In this document: positions 1 to 6,524 of the stretch, in pieces
Numbering within the stretch: the stretch's first letter is position 1
Layout: each line of letters begins with the position of its first letter
NCBI GenBank assembly: GCA_018971905.1
Contig: JAGWZS010000067.1
Span: forward strand, 1-8,701
Reading direction: 5' to 3'
DNA: 8,701 nucleotides
Origin: Rhodospirillales bacterium
GTDB taxonomy: Bacteria; Pseudomonadota; Alphaproteobacteria; Acetobacterales; Acetobacteraceae
The notes under the pieces: model-generated
What the model saw: the letters and a program-made list of their open reading frames with translations, nothing else
Databases searched by the model: none
Told to the model about the DNA's origin: nothing
Position numbers and translations under genes: made by a program

Positions 1-1194
1 GATCACCGTGGACTGATACTGTGCCCCCGCCACCCGCAGCGCCGCGATGGCGGCTTTACGCTGGGCCAGAAGCTGCCCGCCCTCGAAAATCGGCTGCGTG
101 ATGCCGGCCACGAGGTTCCACAACAATGTTTGCGGCGTGAACAGCGTGTCTGGCGTGAGTGATTCATGCCCCACTTCGGCGGTGAGCTTGATCTGCGGCA
201 GCAAATTCGCATCCGCCACGCCCACATTGGCCGAAGCCTCGTGCAATTGCGCCGCCGCCGCCGCTATGTCTGGCCTCTGCGCCACAATGGCGGATGGCAG
301 ACTTACGGGAATATCCGTGGGCAGTTTCAAATCCCGCAGCGTGAAGCTCTGCAAATGGAAATTGCCCGGAAACTGGCCCGCATAGGCTGCAAGCTGGTTC
401 TGCGCCTGGGCGAGCTGTGCTTGCAGGGGCGGCAACGTCGCCTCCTGCTGCGCCAGGGTGGCCTGCTGCTGCAATACCTGCGCCTGCGCCACGCCACCCA
501 GGCTCGCCTGGGTTTGCAGAATGGAGAGCAATTGCCCCTCATCGGCAACAAGCTTCTGCGTCGCCTCAATCTGCGCATTGAGCGACGCTTCGTTCACCGC
601 GGCGGTGACAATATTGGCGGTGAGCGTCAGGTAAGCCGCTTCCAGCTCCCATCGCTCATAATCCGCCGTCGCGACGATATTTTCAATCTGCCGCCGCTCG
701 CCGCCAAACACATCCAGCGAGTAAGAGACCGAAAGCGAGGCATTATAAAGCGTATAGGCCGGAAGAGAGGTTTCGCCCGCGCTGCCATTGCCAAAAGCGG
801 CCAGGGCGGCGCCTGAGCCTTTGTCCCGCTGCACGCCAAAGCTGCCGGAAAGCGTAGGCAGCAAACTACCCTGTGCGGCGCGCACATTCTCCTCGGCCTC
901 CAGCAAGGTTTCCTGCGCCGCTGTCAGATTAGGGTTTTGCTTGAACGCCCCCGCAATCAGCGCATCAAGCTGAGGAGACTGGAATAAATGCCACCAATCG
1001 CCCGGAATATCCGCCCCCGGCACAAAATTTTGCACCTGGCCACCGGCTTTCGCGGTAGATGAGGCCAGCGGCTGGGGCGTCAGCGCCACATCGGGCGCTG
1101 CCGGATGGCGATAATCAGGCCCCACGGCGCACCCCGCGAGGAACGGCGCCATGGCCAACGGCCAAACCAGAAAACGGAAACCGCATGGTTTCAT
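1..1194 (-). CDS. NodT/OprM-type outer-membrane efflux lipoprotein, C-terminus cut by window edge
   Basis: This is an outer-membrane factor of a tripartite (RND-type) efflux pump: a trimeric channel that exports drugs, solvents or metals across the outer membrane. The minus-strand frame is open for 398 codons from ATG at 1194 to the left edge, with no stop. The N-terminus has a hydrophobic stretch and a lipobox, FLAGC, with Cys22 as the lipidated residue, followed by AVGPDY, the usual start of mature NodT-family proteins. Other family marks are the DWW motif near residue 65, long Gln/Ala-rich helices repeated in both halves, QRPDI at 306-310, and QPIFEGG at 367-373. Family members are usually about 460-500 residues, so roughly 70-100 are missing. 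No clear Shine-Dalgarno precedes the ATG, and only a weak -35-like TTGACG (1225-1230) is visible. It is divergent from a TetR gene, its probable repressor. The adaptor and RND pump genes probably lie to the left, outside the window. The family is near certain; the substrate is unknown. Confidence 0.94.
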   Translation of the reverse strand, partial: MKPCGFRFLVWPLAMAPFLAGCAVGPDYRHPAAPDVALTPQPLASSTAKAGGQVQNFVPGADIPGDWWHLFQSPQLDALIAGAFKQNPNLTAAQETLLEAEENVRAAQGSLLPTLSGSFGVQRDKGSGAALAAFGNGSAGETSLPAYTLYNASLSVSYSLDVFGGERRQIENIVATADYERWELEAAYLTLTANIVTAAVNEASLNAQIEATQKLVADEGQLLSILQTQASLGGVAQAQVLQQQATLAQQEATLPPLQAQLAQAQNQLAAYAGQFPGNFHLQSFTLRDLKLPTDIPVSLPSAIVAQRPDIAAAAAQLHEASANVGVADANLLPQIKLTAEVGHESLTPDTLFTPQTLLWNLVAGITQPIFEGGQLLAQRKAAIAALRVAGAQYQSTVI

Positions 1195-1232
1195 GATACT
1201 GCAGCTAACGGTCTTTTTTGCAGCCGTCAAGC

Positions 1233-1252
1233 GGCATATTTCTTACAATGCC
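1233..1252. promoter_or_regulatory. Second inverted repeat, GGCAT-N10-ATGCC, in the divergent region
   Basis: Perfect 5-base arms GGCAT (1233-1237) and ATGCC (1248-1252) are separated by 10 bases. The 20-base span is within the size range of TetR-family operators and lies just upstream of the possible -35 of the efflux gene. It is an alternative or additional operator candidate, supported only by symmetry and position. Confidence 0.2.
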
Positions 1253-1262
1253 AGGCCAATGA

Positions 1263-1276
1263 AAACTTGAAGGTTT
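1263..1276. promoter_or_regulatory. Candidate TetR operator palindrome over the tetR -35 box
   Basis: AAACTT and AGGTTT flank a 2-base centre (GA); five of six pairs are complementary. Extending to 1261-1278 keeps 12 of 18 symmetric positions. It covers the -35 box of the tetR promoter, a typical place for a TetR-family operator. The binding assignment is inference; a repeat this short could arise by chance. Confidence 0.3.
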
Positions 1277-1295
1277 CCGTTCGGTCTTTTATATT
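1267..1295 (+). promoter_or_regulatory. Sigma-70 type promoter of tetR, possibly leaderless
   Basis: The -35 box TTGAAG (1267-1272) and -10 box TATATT (1290-1295) are separated by exactly 17 bases, and each matches consensus at four or five of six positions. Transcription would start about seven bases after the -10 box, at 1302-1303, which is the A of the chosen ATG. No Shine-Dalgarno precedes that ATG. The simplest reading is a leaderless mRNA, a known arrangement in alphaproteobacteria. The -35 box lies inside a candidate operator palindrome, which would allow autorepression. Confidence 0.55.
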
Positions 1296-1302
1296 ACCGG
1301 CC

Positions 1303-1959
1303 ATGGAACCAGGCAGCCCTTCCATTCCCAAGCCTGATGCCGCGCCAGAGCCCCCTCTCAACCCGCGGATGGAAAGCCTCGTCGCCGCCGCCGAAGTCAT
1401 CTTTCTATCAAAAGGCTACCATAACGCAACAATGTCGGACATTGCGCGCCGTGCTGGCATGTCCAAGCGCACCGTCTATACGCTGGTCAGCTCCAAGGTG
1501 GAATTATTCGCCGAGCTGCTGGCGCACCGCAAATCCAAGCTGCAATTCCCCACCCCGGCGCCGGATGAGCCGGTTGAAGAAACGCTCTGCGCCAATCTGC
1601 TCTGCCTGGCGAAGTTCCTGCTGGACCCGGCGCAAATCGCCATCAGCCGCATGGTAATCACGGAATATGGGCACAACCCGGACTTCAGCAATATTTTCCT
1701 CTCCAGCCGGTTGCGCAAGGCGCAGTCTCATATGGAAACCTGCCTGCTGGATCTCGCCCTTACCCATGGCGCCACGCGGGAGGAAGCGCGTGAATCCGCC
1801 TCCATGCTGTTTGGCATGGCGCTGGGGGATTTTCTTTTCAACGCGTTGTCGGGTTTCCGGGCGCTACCCAGCCCAAAAGCGGTTGAAGAGCGAATTCGCA
1901 CCTCGGTTGGCATTTTCCTTGCCGGGTGCAAGGCAGAGCATGGCTCCAGAGTGCGATGA
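1303..1959 (+). CDS. TetR/AefR-like transcriptional repressor
   Basis: A 218-residue one-component repressor, probably controlling the divergent efflux gene in response to a small ligand. The TetR_N domain covers about residues 23-70, with the helix-turn-helix from TMSDIARRAGMSKRTVYTL (43-61). The C-terminal ligand and dimerisation part contains RMVITEYGHNPDFSNIF, resembling AefR-like TetR C-terminal domains. Residues 1-22 are a Pro-rich, probably disordered tail. I chose ATG 1303 because a promoter ends just before it and because the open frame upstream, back to 1105, overlaps the efflux gene antisense and has no TetR homology. An internal ATG at 1369 (Met23) is an alternative start close to where the conserved domain begins. 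Neither start has a Shine-Dalgarno. The gene converges with moaA. Family assignment is firm; target and ligand are inferred or unknown. Confidence 0.92.
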   Translation: MEPGSPSIPKPDAAPEPPLNPRMESLVAAAEVIFLSKGYHNATMSDIARRAGMSKRTVYTLVSSKVELFAELLAHRKSKLQFPTPAPDEPVEETLCANLLCLAKFLLDPAQIAISRMVITEYGHNPDFSNIFLSSRLRKAQSHMETCLLDLALTHGATREEARESASMLFGMALGDFLFNALSGFRALPSPKAVEERIRTSVGIFLAGCKAEHGSRVR

Positions 1960-1968
1960 CTTTGGGTT

Positions 1969-2074
1969 CGCTCGCCTCGCGAGCGGAACTGAAATCTGAA
2001 GCGCCCTCTAACTTTTTGATATAGAGACGGATTCAGATTTTAGAGCGCATCGCTGCGCGATTCGATCTAAAATC
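1969..2074. repeat. Cluster of nested palindromes between convergent tetR and moaA
   Basis: The 123-base gap holds several perfect inverted repeats. CGCTCGC/GCGAGCG is at 1969-1975 and 1979-1985. AAATCTGAA/TTCAGATTT is at 1992-2000 and 2032-2040, enclosing CTCTA/TAGAG at 2006-2010 and 2022-2026. GATTTTAGA/TCTAAAATC is at 2036-2044 and 2066-2074, enclosing GCGCA/TGCGC at 2045-2049 and 2054-2058. The second and third outer hairpins share 2036-2040, so they are mutually exclusive. No T-tract follows any stem on either strand, so this is not a textbook intrinsic terminator. Likely readings are a dispersed intergenic repeat (REP/RIME/MITE-like), a processing or transcription-end structure for both genes, or both. 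Copy number cannot be judged from one window. Confidence 0.6.
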
Positions 2075-2082
2075 ATCCGGCT

Positions 2083-3054
2083 CTACCCTCCGGTTACGGA
2101 CATATGGCGCGGCACCGCCACCCGGCGAATATCAAAATCATGCCCTTTTGGCTTGGCGGCGATGCCCCGGTTTATCGCCGCTTCCAGTGCGGCGTCATCG
2201 GTGCTGGCGCGTAGGGGCTTACGCAAATCCACCGCGTCCTCCTGGCCCAAACACATATAAAGCGTGCCGGTGCAGGTCAGCCTCACCCGGTTGCAGGACT
2301 CACAGAAATTATGGCTGAACGGGGTGATGAAGCCGAGCCTTTGGCCTGTCTGCGCCACAGTCACATAGCGTGCCGGGCCGCCGGTGGCATAATCGCTGGC
2401 CAGCATGGTCCAGCGCGCGGCCAATTCCGCCCGCACATCTGAAAGCCGCAGGTGCGTCTCCTCGCGGTGCGTCACCTCGCCCATCGGCATGGTCTCGATC
2501 AGGCAGAGATCCAGCCCCTCCTGCCCGCACCATTCCAGCATGGTGTCGAACTCATCATCATTCACGCCTTTCAGCGCCACCATGTTGATCTTGATGGCGA
2601 GCCCCGCAGCCTGTGCGGCGGCAATACCGTCCCGCACCTGCCCCAGGCGCCCCCAGCGGGTGATGCGGGCGAATTTGGCTTCATCCAGCGTATCCAGGCT
2701 TACATTAATGCGCCGCACCCCGGCCTGCGCCAGCCCTTGCGCGTGTTTGGCAAGCTGGGAGCCATTGGTGGTGAGGGTCAGTTCCTCCAACCCATTGCCC
2801 AGATACTGCCCCAGCCCTTCGATCAGGCTCATCACATTGCGCCGCACCAGCGGCTCACCACCGGTCAGGCGCAGCTTGGTAACACCCATGCGGATGAACG
2901 CCTTGCACAGCCTCTCCATCTCCTCCAGCGAGAGCAATTCATCCTTAGGCAGAAAGCTCATGTCCTCCGCCATGCAATACACACAGCGGAAGTCGCAGCG
3001 GTCCGTCACTGAAACGCGCAGGTATGAAATATGGCGGCCAAACGGGTCTATCAT
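2083..3054 (-). CDS. moaA: MoaA, GTP 3',8-cyclase (molybdenum cofactor biosynthesis)
   Basis: A cytoplasmic radical-SAM enzyme that converts GTP to 3',8-cyclo-7,8-dihydro-GTP, the first step of molybdenum cofactor synthesis. From ATG 3054 it is 323 residues, normal for the family. The N-terminal [4Fe-4S] cluster motif CDFRCVYC supplies Cys20, Cys24 and Cys27. LTGGEPL follows, a radical-SAM SAM-binding motif. The C-terminal cluster motif is CX2CX13C at Cys251, Cys254 and Cys268, and the protein ends in the conserved Gly-Gly. The frame also opens at a TTG at 3075, but ATG 3054 has AGGA (complement of 3060-3063) five bases upstream, and family members start at this MIDPFGR. It lies 37 bases after the DUF3553 gene on the same strand. 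No other moa genes are visible, so its partners are encoded elsewhere. No molybdenum-cofactor riboswitch fits in the short gap. Confidence 0.98.
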   Translation of the reverse strand: MIDPFGRHISYLRVSVTDRCDFRCVYCMAEDMSFLPKDELLSLEEMERLCKAFIRMGVTKLRLTGGEPLVRRNVMSLIEGLGQYLGNGLEELTLTTNGSQLAKHAQGLAQAGVRRINVSLDTLDEAKFARITRWGRLGQVRDGIAAAQAAGLAIKINMVALKGVNDDEFDTMLEWCGQEGLDLCLIETMPMGEVTHREETHLRLSDVRAELAARWTMLASDYATGGPARYVTVAQTGQRLGFITPFSHNFCESCNRVRLTCTGTLYMCLGQEDAVDLRKPLRASTDDAALEAAINRGIAAKPKGHDFDIRRVAVPRHMSVTGG

Positions 3055-3091
3055 AACAGTCCTATTTCGGAGCAATCCGGCCCTTTTGCAA

Positions 3092-3268
3092 TCACTCAGG
3101 CTGGGCGTGGTCCAGCGTCACCAGCCTGGTATCCACCAACACCTTGCCCGCATGTTCAAAATTCACGGTCACGCGGTGGCCAACAGCACTTTGCACCTGC
3201 CCCAGCCCCCAGTCCGGGCGCTGGGGATGCCGCACATACTGGCCGGGTTCATAGTCAGAGCGTTCCAA
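3092..3268 (-). CDS. Small DUF3553 protein, TTG start
   Basis: A 58-residue cytoplasmic protein of the DUF3553 family; function not established. It has EPGQYVRHP at 7-15, WGLGQVQS at 20-27, and [13 protein letters not shown] at 33-45. The spacing of WGxGxV and VxFxxxGxK resembles the small Tudor/SH3-like barrel at the C-terminus of UvrD/PcrA helicases, which suggests a protein- or nucleic-acid-contact module; this is inference. The start is TTG at 3268, chosen because a perfect GGAGG (complement of 3275-3279) stands six bases upstream and because conserved sequence begins soon after. Longer frame extensions are Arg-rich out-of-frame readings of the upstream gene. The gene overlaps the end of the pseudouridine synthase by 14 bases, so its translation is probably coupled. 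moaA follows after 37 bases. Confidence 0.85.
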   Translation of the reverse strand: MERSDYEPGQYVRHPQRPDWGLGQVQSAVGHRVTVNFEHAGKVLVDTRLVTLDHAQPE

Positions 3269-3902
3269 GGCAAGCCTCCACGAAAGCCGCCATATGCGGC
3301 GGCGGCGGCGCCGTGGCAATCACCGGCTCGGCCAAAGGCAGCACCAGCTTGCGCGCCAGCAGGCACATCTGCCCCTCACCGCCGCCGTAAACAGGGTCGC
3401 CCAGCACCGGGTGGCCCATATGCGCCGCATGAGCCCTGATTTGGTGGGTACGCCCGGTGAGCAGCGAAAACTCCACCAGCGCATGGCCCCCCTGCGTGCC
3501 CAGCAGCCGCCAGAGCGTGCGGGAGGGTTGGCCATTTGCCGCCACCGCCATGTGCCAGCGCCGCCCTTGCGTTACCTTCGTCAGCGGCGCGTCGATCTCA
3601 CCGGCTTCGCCACCTGGCGCGCCACGCAAAATCGCCCAGTAGATTTTCTCCGCCCTGCCTTCGCCTTCTCCCAGCATCGCCTGGGCCTCCAGCAGAAACG
3701 CCTTCTTGCGCGCCACCAGCAGGCAGCCCGCCGTATCCTGGTCCAGCCGATGGGCCAGCCACGGGCCGTTTTTGCCGCGCCGCCAGGTGGGGAAAAAATC
3801 CTCCACACTCGGCCCGCCCGCCCGGCTGGGATGCACCGGCAGGCCCGCGGGCTTGTTCACCACCAGGGCGCGGCTGTCCTCAAACAATATATCCGGTATC
3901 AC
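3255..3902 (-). CDS. RluA-family RNA pseudouridine synthase, GTG start
   Basis: Isomerises uridine to pseudouridine in rRNA or tRNA. It is 215 residues, close to E. coli RluA (219), and has no N-terminal S4 domain. The catalytic motif is HRLDQDTAG at 51-59 with Asp54 as nucleophile; the usual TSG is TAG here. GRTHQIR at 150-156 and HPVLGDPVYGG just after it are the other family motifs. NKPAGLPVHP lies at 16-25. Start GTG 3902 overlaps the GNAT stop as GTGA, a coupling arrangement, and puts the family's typical ILFED near the N-terminus. An upstream ATG at 3953 would add 17 unconserved residues inside the GNAT gene. The RNA target (rRNA or tRNA position) cannot be read from sequence alone. The tail has a Pro-Pro-Pro-Pro run coded by a GCC/CCG-rich tract near 3296-3310. 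Confidence 0.94.
   Translation of the reverse strand: MIPDILFEDSRALVVNKPAGLPVHPSRAGGPSVEDFFPTWRRGKNGPWLAHRLDQDTAGCLLVARKKAFLLEAQAMLGEGEGRAEKIYWAILRGAPGGEAGEIDAPLTKVTQGRRWHMAVAANGQPSRTLWRLLGTQGGHALVEFSLLTGRTHQIRAHAAHMGHPVLGDPVYGGGEGQMCLLARKLVLPLAEPVIATAPPPPHMAAFVEACLGTL
3275..3279 (-). promoter_or_regulatory. Shine-Dalgarno GGAGG deciding the DUF3553 TTG start
   Basis: The minus strand reads GGAGG, then six bases, then TTG. It lies inside the last codons of the RluA-type synthase. It is the best ribosome-binding site in the leftward gene array and is the main reason for calling a TTG start. Confidence 0.65.
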
Positions 3903-4495
3903 CCCCGCAAATGCTCCGGTATGGTAAAACCCAACCGCAGCGGAATGTCCCATTGCTCCCTGGTACGGCGGTACTCAACAAATCCGGCGGCAAGATAATT
4001 GGGCAAGGCGCGGGGATGGTCGGCATTGCAGGTGTTCACACTCATGCCGCGCAGCGCCGTGGCGCCCTCAAACACGGCATCCACCGCGAAATCCAGCAAA
4101 GGCTTGCCCAGCCCCCGCCCGATAAAGCGCGGCAGCAACCCAAAATAATTCAGATTCACGCAAGGCCAATGGCCGGCATCGAGCTCAAAAAACCCGGCCA
4201 CCTCGCCCCCCACCCGCAGCAGGTGCACCGAAACAGTGCTGCTGGCGAGGTGCCGCTCCAGCAGATGGTCCGGCATCACCCGGCGCAGCCACCACAGCCA
4301 AGGGGTGCCAACCTCGGTATAAAGCGCGCGATACTGGTCAACATCCAGCCGCTCACGTGTTACGGCAGCGCCAGCCGGCAGCATCGCCCTGGGGCGGTGC
4401 GGCCGCTGCATCATGCGCATGAATATCACGGTTACAACGGCGCGCGCCGTCAGGTCTCCAGGGGCGGGCCGCGCATAATCCAGCATCTCTGGCAT
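3899..4495 (-). CDS. GNAT-family N-acetyltransferase
   Basis: A 198-residue cytoplasmic acetyl-CoA-dependent acetyltransferase of unknown substrate. The acetyl-CoA-binding motif A is seen as [12 protein letters not shown] at 123-134, preceded by a beta-strand NLNYFGLLP. Further marks are [15 protein letters not shown] at 55-69, AGFFELD at 100-106, and [18 protein letters not shown] from 155, features I associate with a conserved but uncharacterised proteobacterial GNAT group. Residues 1-45 are less conserved. Start ATG 4495 has GAGG (complement of 4504-4507) eight bases upstream; a second ATG lies at 4486. It begins 48 bases after the rpoD stop and its stop overlaps the GTG of the pseudouridine synthase. 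A ribosomal-protein or small-molecule substrate is possible, but nothing in the sequence decides it. Confidence 0.9.
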   Translation of the reverse strand: MPEMLDYARPAPGDLTARAVVTVIFMRMMQRPHRPRAMLPAGAAVTRERLDVDQYRALYTEVGTPWLWWLRRVMPDHLLERHLASSTVSVHLLRVGGEVAGFFELDAGHWPCVNLNYFGLLPRFIGRGLGKPLLDFAVDAVFEGATALRGMSVNTCNADHPRALPNYLAAGFVEYRRTREQWDIPLRLGFTIPEHLRG

Positions 4496-4508
4496 CGCCC
4501 CGCCCTCT

Positions 4509-4518
4509 ACCTATAGGT
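4509..4518. repeat. Perfect 10-base palindrome in the rpoD-GNAT gap
   Basis: ACCTATAGGT is a perfect palindrome just upstream of the GNAT ribosome-binding site. The same 48-base gap also holds TGCCC-N8-GGGCA (4523-4540 region). Neither is followed by a T-run, so I do not call a terminator, and read-through from rpoD into the GNAT gene is possible. The function is unknown and the palindrome may be chance. Confidence 0.25.
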
Positions 4519-4543
4519 GGCCTGCCCCATCATCCGGGCACCC

Positions 4544-6445
4544 TCAATCATCCAGGAAGCTGCGCAGCTTGCGCGAGCGGCTTGGGTGCTTCAGCTTGCG
4601 CAACGCCTTCGCCTCAATCTGGCGGATACGCTCGCGCGTCACGTTAAACTGCTGGCCGACCTCTTCCAGCGTGTGGTCGGTATTCATGCCGATGCCAAAG
4701 CGCATCCGCAGCACGCGCTCCTCACGCGGCGTCAGCGAGGAGAGCACCCTTGTCGCGGCCTCGCGCAGATTGGCCTGCACGGCCGCATCCAGCGGAATAA
4801 TCGCTGCCTTGTCCTCGATGAAATCGCCCAGATGGCTGTCTTCCTCATCGCCGATCGGCGTTTCAAGGCTGATCGGCTCTTTGGCGATCTTCAGCACCTT
4901 GCGCACTTTCTCCAGTGGCATGCCGAGTTTCTCGGCCAACTCCTCCGGCGTCGGCTCACGGCCAATCTCGTGAAGCATCTGGCGGGAGGTGCGCACCAGC
5001 TTGTTGATCGTCTCGATCATATGCACCGGAATCCGGATAGTGCGGGCCTGATCGGCGATGGAGCGCGTGATGGCCTGCCTGATCCACCAGGTGGCATAGG
5101 TAGAGAATTTATAGCCGCGGCGGTATTCGAACTTATCCACCGCCTTCATCAGCCCGATATTGCCTTCCTGAATCAGATCCAGGAATTGCAAACCGCGATT
5201 GGTATATTTCTTCGCAATCGAGATCACCAGGCGCAGATTGGCCTCGATCATCTCTTTCTTGGCGCGGGTGGAATCACGCTCGCCACGCGAAACCGTGGTG
5301 TAAACCCGGCGGAATTCCTCAATCGGCAACCCGGCCTCGGTGGCCACCTTGCCAATCTGCGCGCGCAACTCGCCGGCCTGGTCCTCGTGCTTCTTGGCGA
5401 AGTCCTTCCAGCCCTTGCCCGGCAGCCCTGCCACATATTGCACCCAGCCGGGGTCCATCTCCCGGCCCCGGTAATGCTGCAGAAACTCCTCGCGGCTCAC
5501 CTTGGTGTTCTCGGCCAGGCGCAGCAGCTGGCCCTCCAGCCCGTTCAGCCGCTGGTTCAGCACTTTCAGCTGCGCCACCAGCTCCTCGATGCGGTTGTTG
5601 TGCAGCCGCACCTGCTCCACCTTGGCCACCAGCTCGTCGCGCAGCTTCTCGTAAGCCTTCTCGGAGCGCGAATTCACATCCCCGCCCGAGGTCAGATTGT
5701 CGATACGCTTGGTCTGCAACTTCGAGAGCTTTTCGTAGAGCTTCTCGATCTCGTCGAAATTCTGGAAAATCTCTGGCTTCAGCTTCTCTTCCAGGGCGGA
5801 GAGAGACATGCCGGCCCCCTCACCTTCCTCGTCCTCCTCCATCTCCTCGGAGGCTTCGAAGCTCGTATCCCCAGGCTCGGAACCCGCCTGCATCGCTTCC
5901 AGGTCGATCACGTCGCGCAGCAGCACCCGGCCATTATTCAGGGCCTCGTGCCAGGCGATGATGGCGCGGAAGGTAAGCGGGCTTTCGCACAGGCCGCGGA
6001 TCATCATGTCCCGCCCGGCCTCGATCCGCTTGGCAATGGCAATCTCGCCCTCGCGGCTCAACAGCTCCACCGTTCCCATTTCGCGCAGATACATGCGCAC
6101 CGGGTCGTCCGTACGGCTTACCGAGGCTTCGGAAATATTGCCGGACTGTTCCTCGTCATCCGCCTCTTCCTTCGGCACGGTGGCGGCCTCGGCGTCCTCG
6201 CCTTCCTCGGATTCCACCACCTGAATGCCCATTTCATTGAGCATCGCCATGATGTCTTCGATCTGCTCCGAGCTGTTCTGCTCAGCCGGCAGAACCGCGT
6301 TCAGCTCATCGAAAGTGATATATCCGCGCTCTTTTCCCTTGGCGATCAACCGCTTCACGGCGGCTGACTGGGTGTCCAGCACATTGGCATCGGCCTCGGC
6401 CTCGGGGGCGGCGGTTTCCGTGGTGGCGGTTGGCTTGGTGGCCAT
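4544..6445 (-). CDS. rpoD: RpoD, housekeeping sigma-70 factor
   Basis: The primary sigma factor, which directs RNA polymerase to -35/-10 promoters. It is 633 residues and full length. Region 1.1 lies about 24-75, followed by an acidic linker (76-110). Region 1.2 is about 112-146, starting [13 protein letters not shown] long non-conserved region spans roughly 147-390 with an acidic patch at 199-210 and coiled-coil-like helices. Region 2 is about 396-466, with [17 protein letters not shown] and the -10 recognition segment [17 protein letters not shown]. Region 3 is about 475-552. Region 4 is about 565-620, with the -35-binding helix-turn-helix at [23 protein letters not shown] 6445 lacks a well-placed Shine-Dalgarno; GGAG is 13 bases away. 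It follows dnaG by 79 bases, the conserved macromolecular synthesis operon order. All core motifs are present, so it is a group 1 sigma and not an alternative one. Confidence 0.99.
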   Translation of the reverse strand: MATKPTATTETAAPEAEADANVLDTQSAAVKRLIAKGKERGYITFDELNAVLPAEQNSSEQIEDIMAMLNEMGIQVVESEEGEDAEAATVPKEEADDEEQSGNISEASVSRTDDPVRMYLREMGTVELLSREGEIAIAKRIEAGRDMMIRGLCESPLTFRAIIAWHEALNNGRVLLRDVIDLEAMQAGSEPGDTSFEASEEMEEDEEGEGAGMSLSALEEKLKPEIFQNFDEIEKLYEKLSKLQTKRIDNLTSGGDVNSRSEKAYEKLRDELVAKVEQVRLHNNRIEELVAQLKVLNQRLNGLEGQLLRLAENTKVSREEFLQHYRGREMDPGWVQYVAGLPGKGWKDFAKKHEDQAGELRAQIGKVATEAGLPIEEFRRVYTTVSRGERDSTRAKKEMIEANLRLVISIAKKYTNRGLQFLDLIQEGNIGLMKAVDKFEYRRGYKFSTYATWWIRQAITRSIADQARTIRIPVHMIETINKLVRTSRQMLHEIGREPTPEELAEKLGMPLEKVRKVLKIAKEPISLETPIGDEEDSHLGDFIEDKAAIIPLDAAVQANLREAATRVLSSLTPREERVLRMRFGIGMNTDHTLEEVGQQFNVTRERIRQIEAKALRKLKHPSRSRKLRSFLDD

Positions 6446-6475
6446 GGTTAGGTAAAGTCTCCGGTCTAGGCGGCT

Positions 6476-6505
6476 CGTATATTTTACAAGTCAATAACTA
6501 GGCAA
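6476..6505 (-). promoter_or_regulatory. Weak candidate promoter for rpoD in the dnaG-rpoD gap
   Basis: In the 79-base gap the minus strand has TTGCCT (complement of 6500-6505), 18 bases, then TATACG (complement of 6476-6481). Each hexamer matches consensus at four of six positions. It would give a leader of about 23 bases before ATG 6445. A separate internal rpoD promoter is common in this operon type, but this site is only a candidate. The rest of the gap shows no terminator. Confidence 0.3.
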
Positions 6506-6524
6506 CATGCGTGCCCGATTCGAG

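Larger units (their letters stand above)
1195..1302. promoter_or_regulatory. Divergent intergenic control region between efflux gene and tetR
   Basis: These 108 bases separate the two divergent start codons and are richer in A+T than the flanks. They contain a good tetR promoter and two imperfect inverted repeats (listed separately), plus a run of six T at 1214-1219. On the minus strand TTGACG (complement of 1225-1230) could be a -35 for the efflux gene, but the hexamer 17 bases on, TAGCTG, is a poor -10, so that promoter may depend on derepression or an activator. Control of both genes by the TetR protein is inferred from the layout common in this family; no binding has been shown. Confidence 0.6.

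Noticed and set aside
250..264. Five identical CGC triplets as a slippage-prone repeat
   Set aside because: They encode an Ala run in a helical part of the efflux protein, and the frame stays intact; ordinary in GC-rich coding DNA.
3..887. Short minus-strand open frames suggesting the left-end gene is broken
   Set aside because: Reading the frame set by ATG 1194 shows no stop for 398 codons, with family motifs in order, so there is no frameshift; the short frames are shadows.
1105..1302. N-terminal extension of tetR by 66 codons
   Set aside because: It overlaps the efflux gene antisense, crosses the promoter region and has no TetR-family similarity; ATG 1303 is better placed.
3055..3075. 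Longer MoaA start at TTG 3075
   Set aside because: ATG 3054 has a well-spaced AGGA and matches the usual MoaA N-terminus MIDPFGR.
3055..3091. Molybdenum-cofactor riboswitch upstream of moaA
   Set aside because: The gap is only 37 bases, too short for that riboswitch, and shows no matching stems.
3903..3953. ATG 3953 as start of the pseudouridine synthase
   Set aside because: It would add 17 unconserved residues inside the GNAT gene, whereas GTG 3902 overlaps the GNAT stop in a coupling arrangement.
3536..4516. A 326-codon plus-strand open frame opposite the pseudouridine synthase and GNAT genes
   Set aside because: It crosses two real antisense genes and has low-complexity Pro/Arg composition, so it is a GC-rich shadow.
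4517..6367. A 616-codon plus-strand open frame covering almost all of rpoD
   Set aside because: It is antisense to an unmistakable sigma factor, is rich in His, Gln and Leu with no recognisable domain, and is expected where GC-rich codon bias removes stops from the opposite strand.
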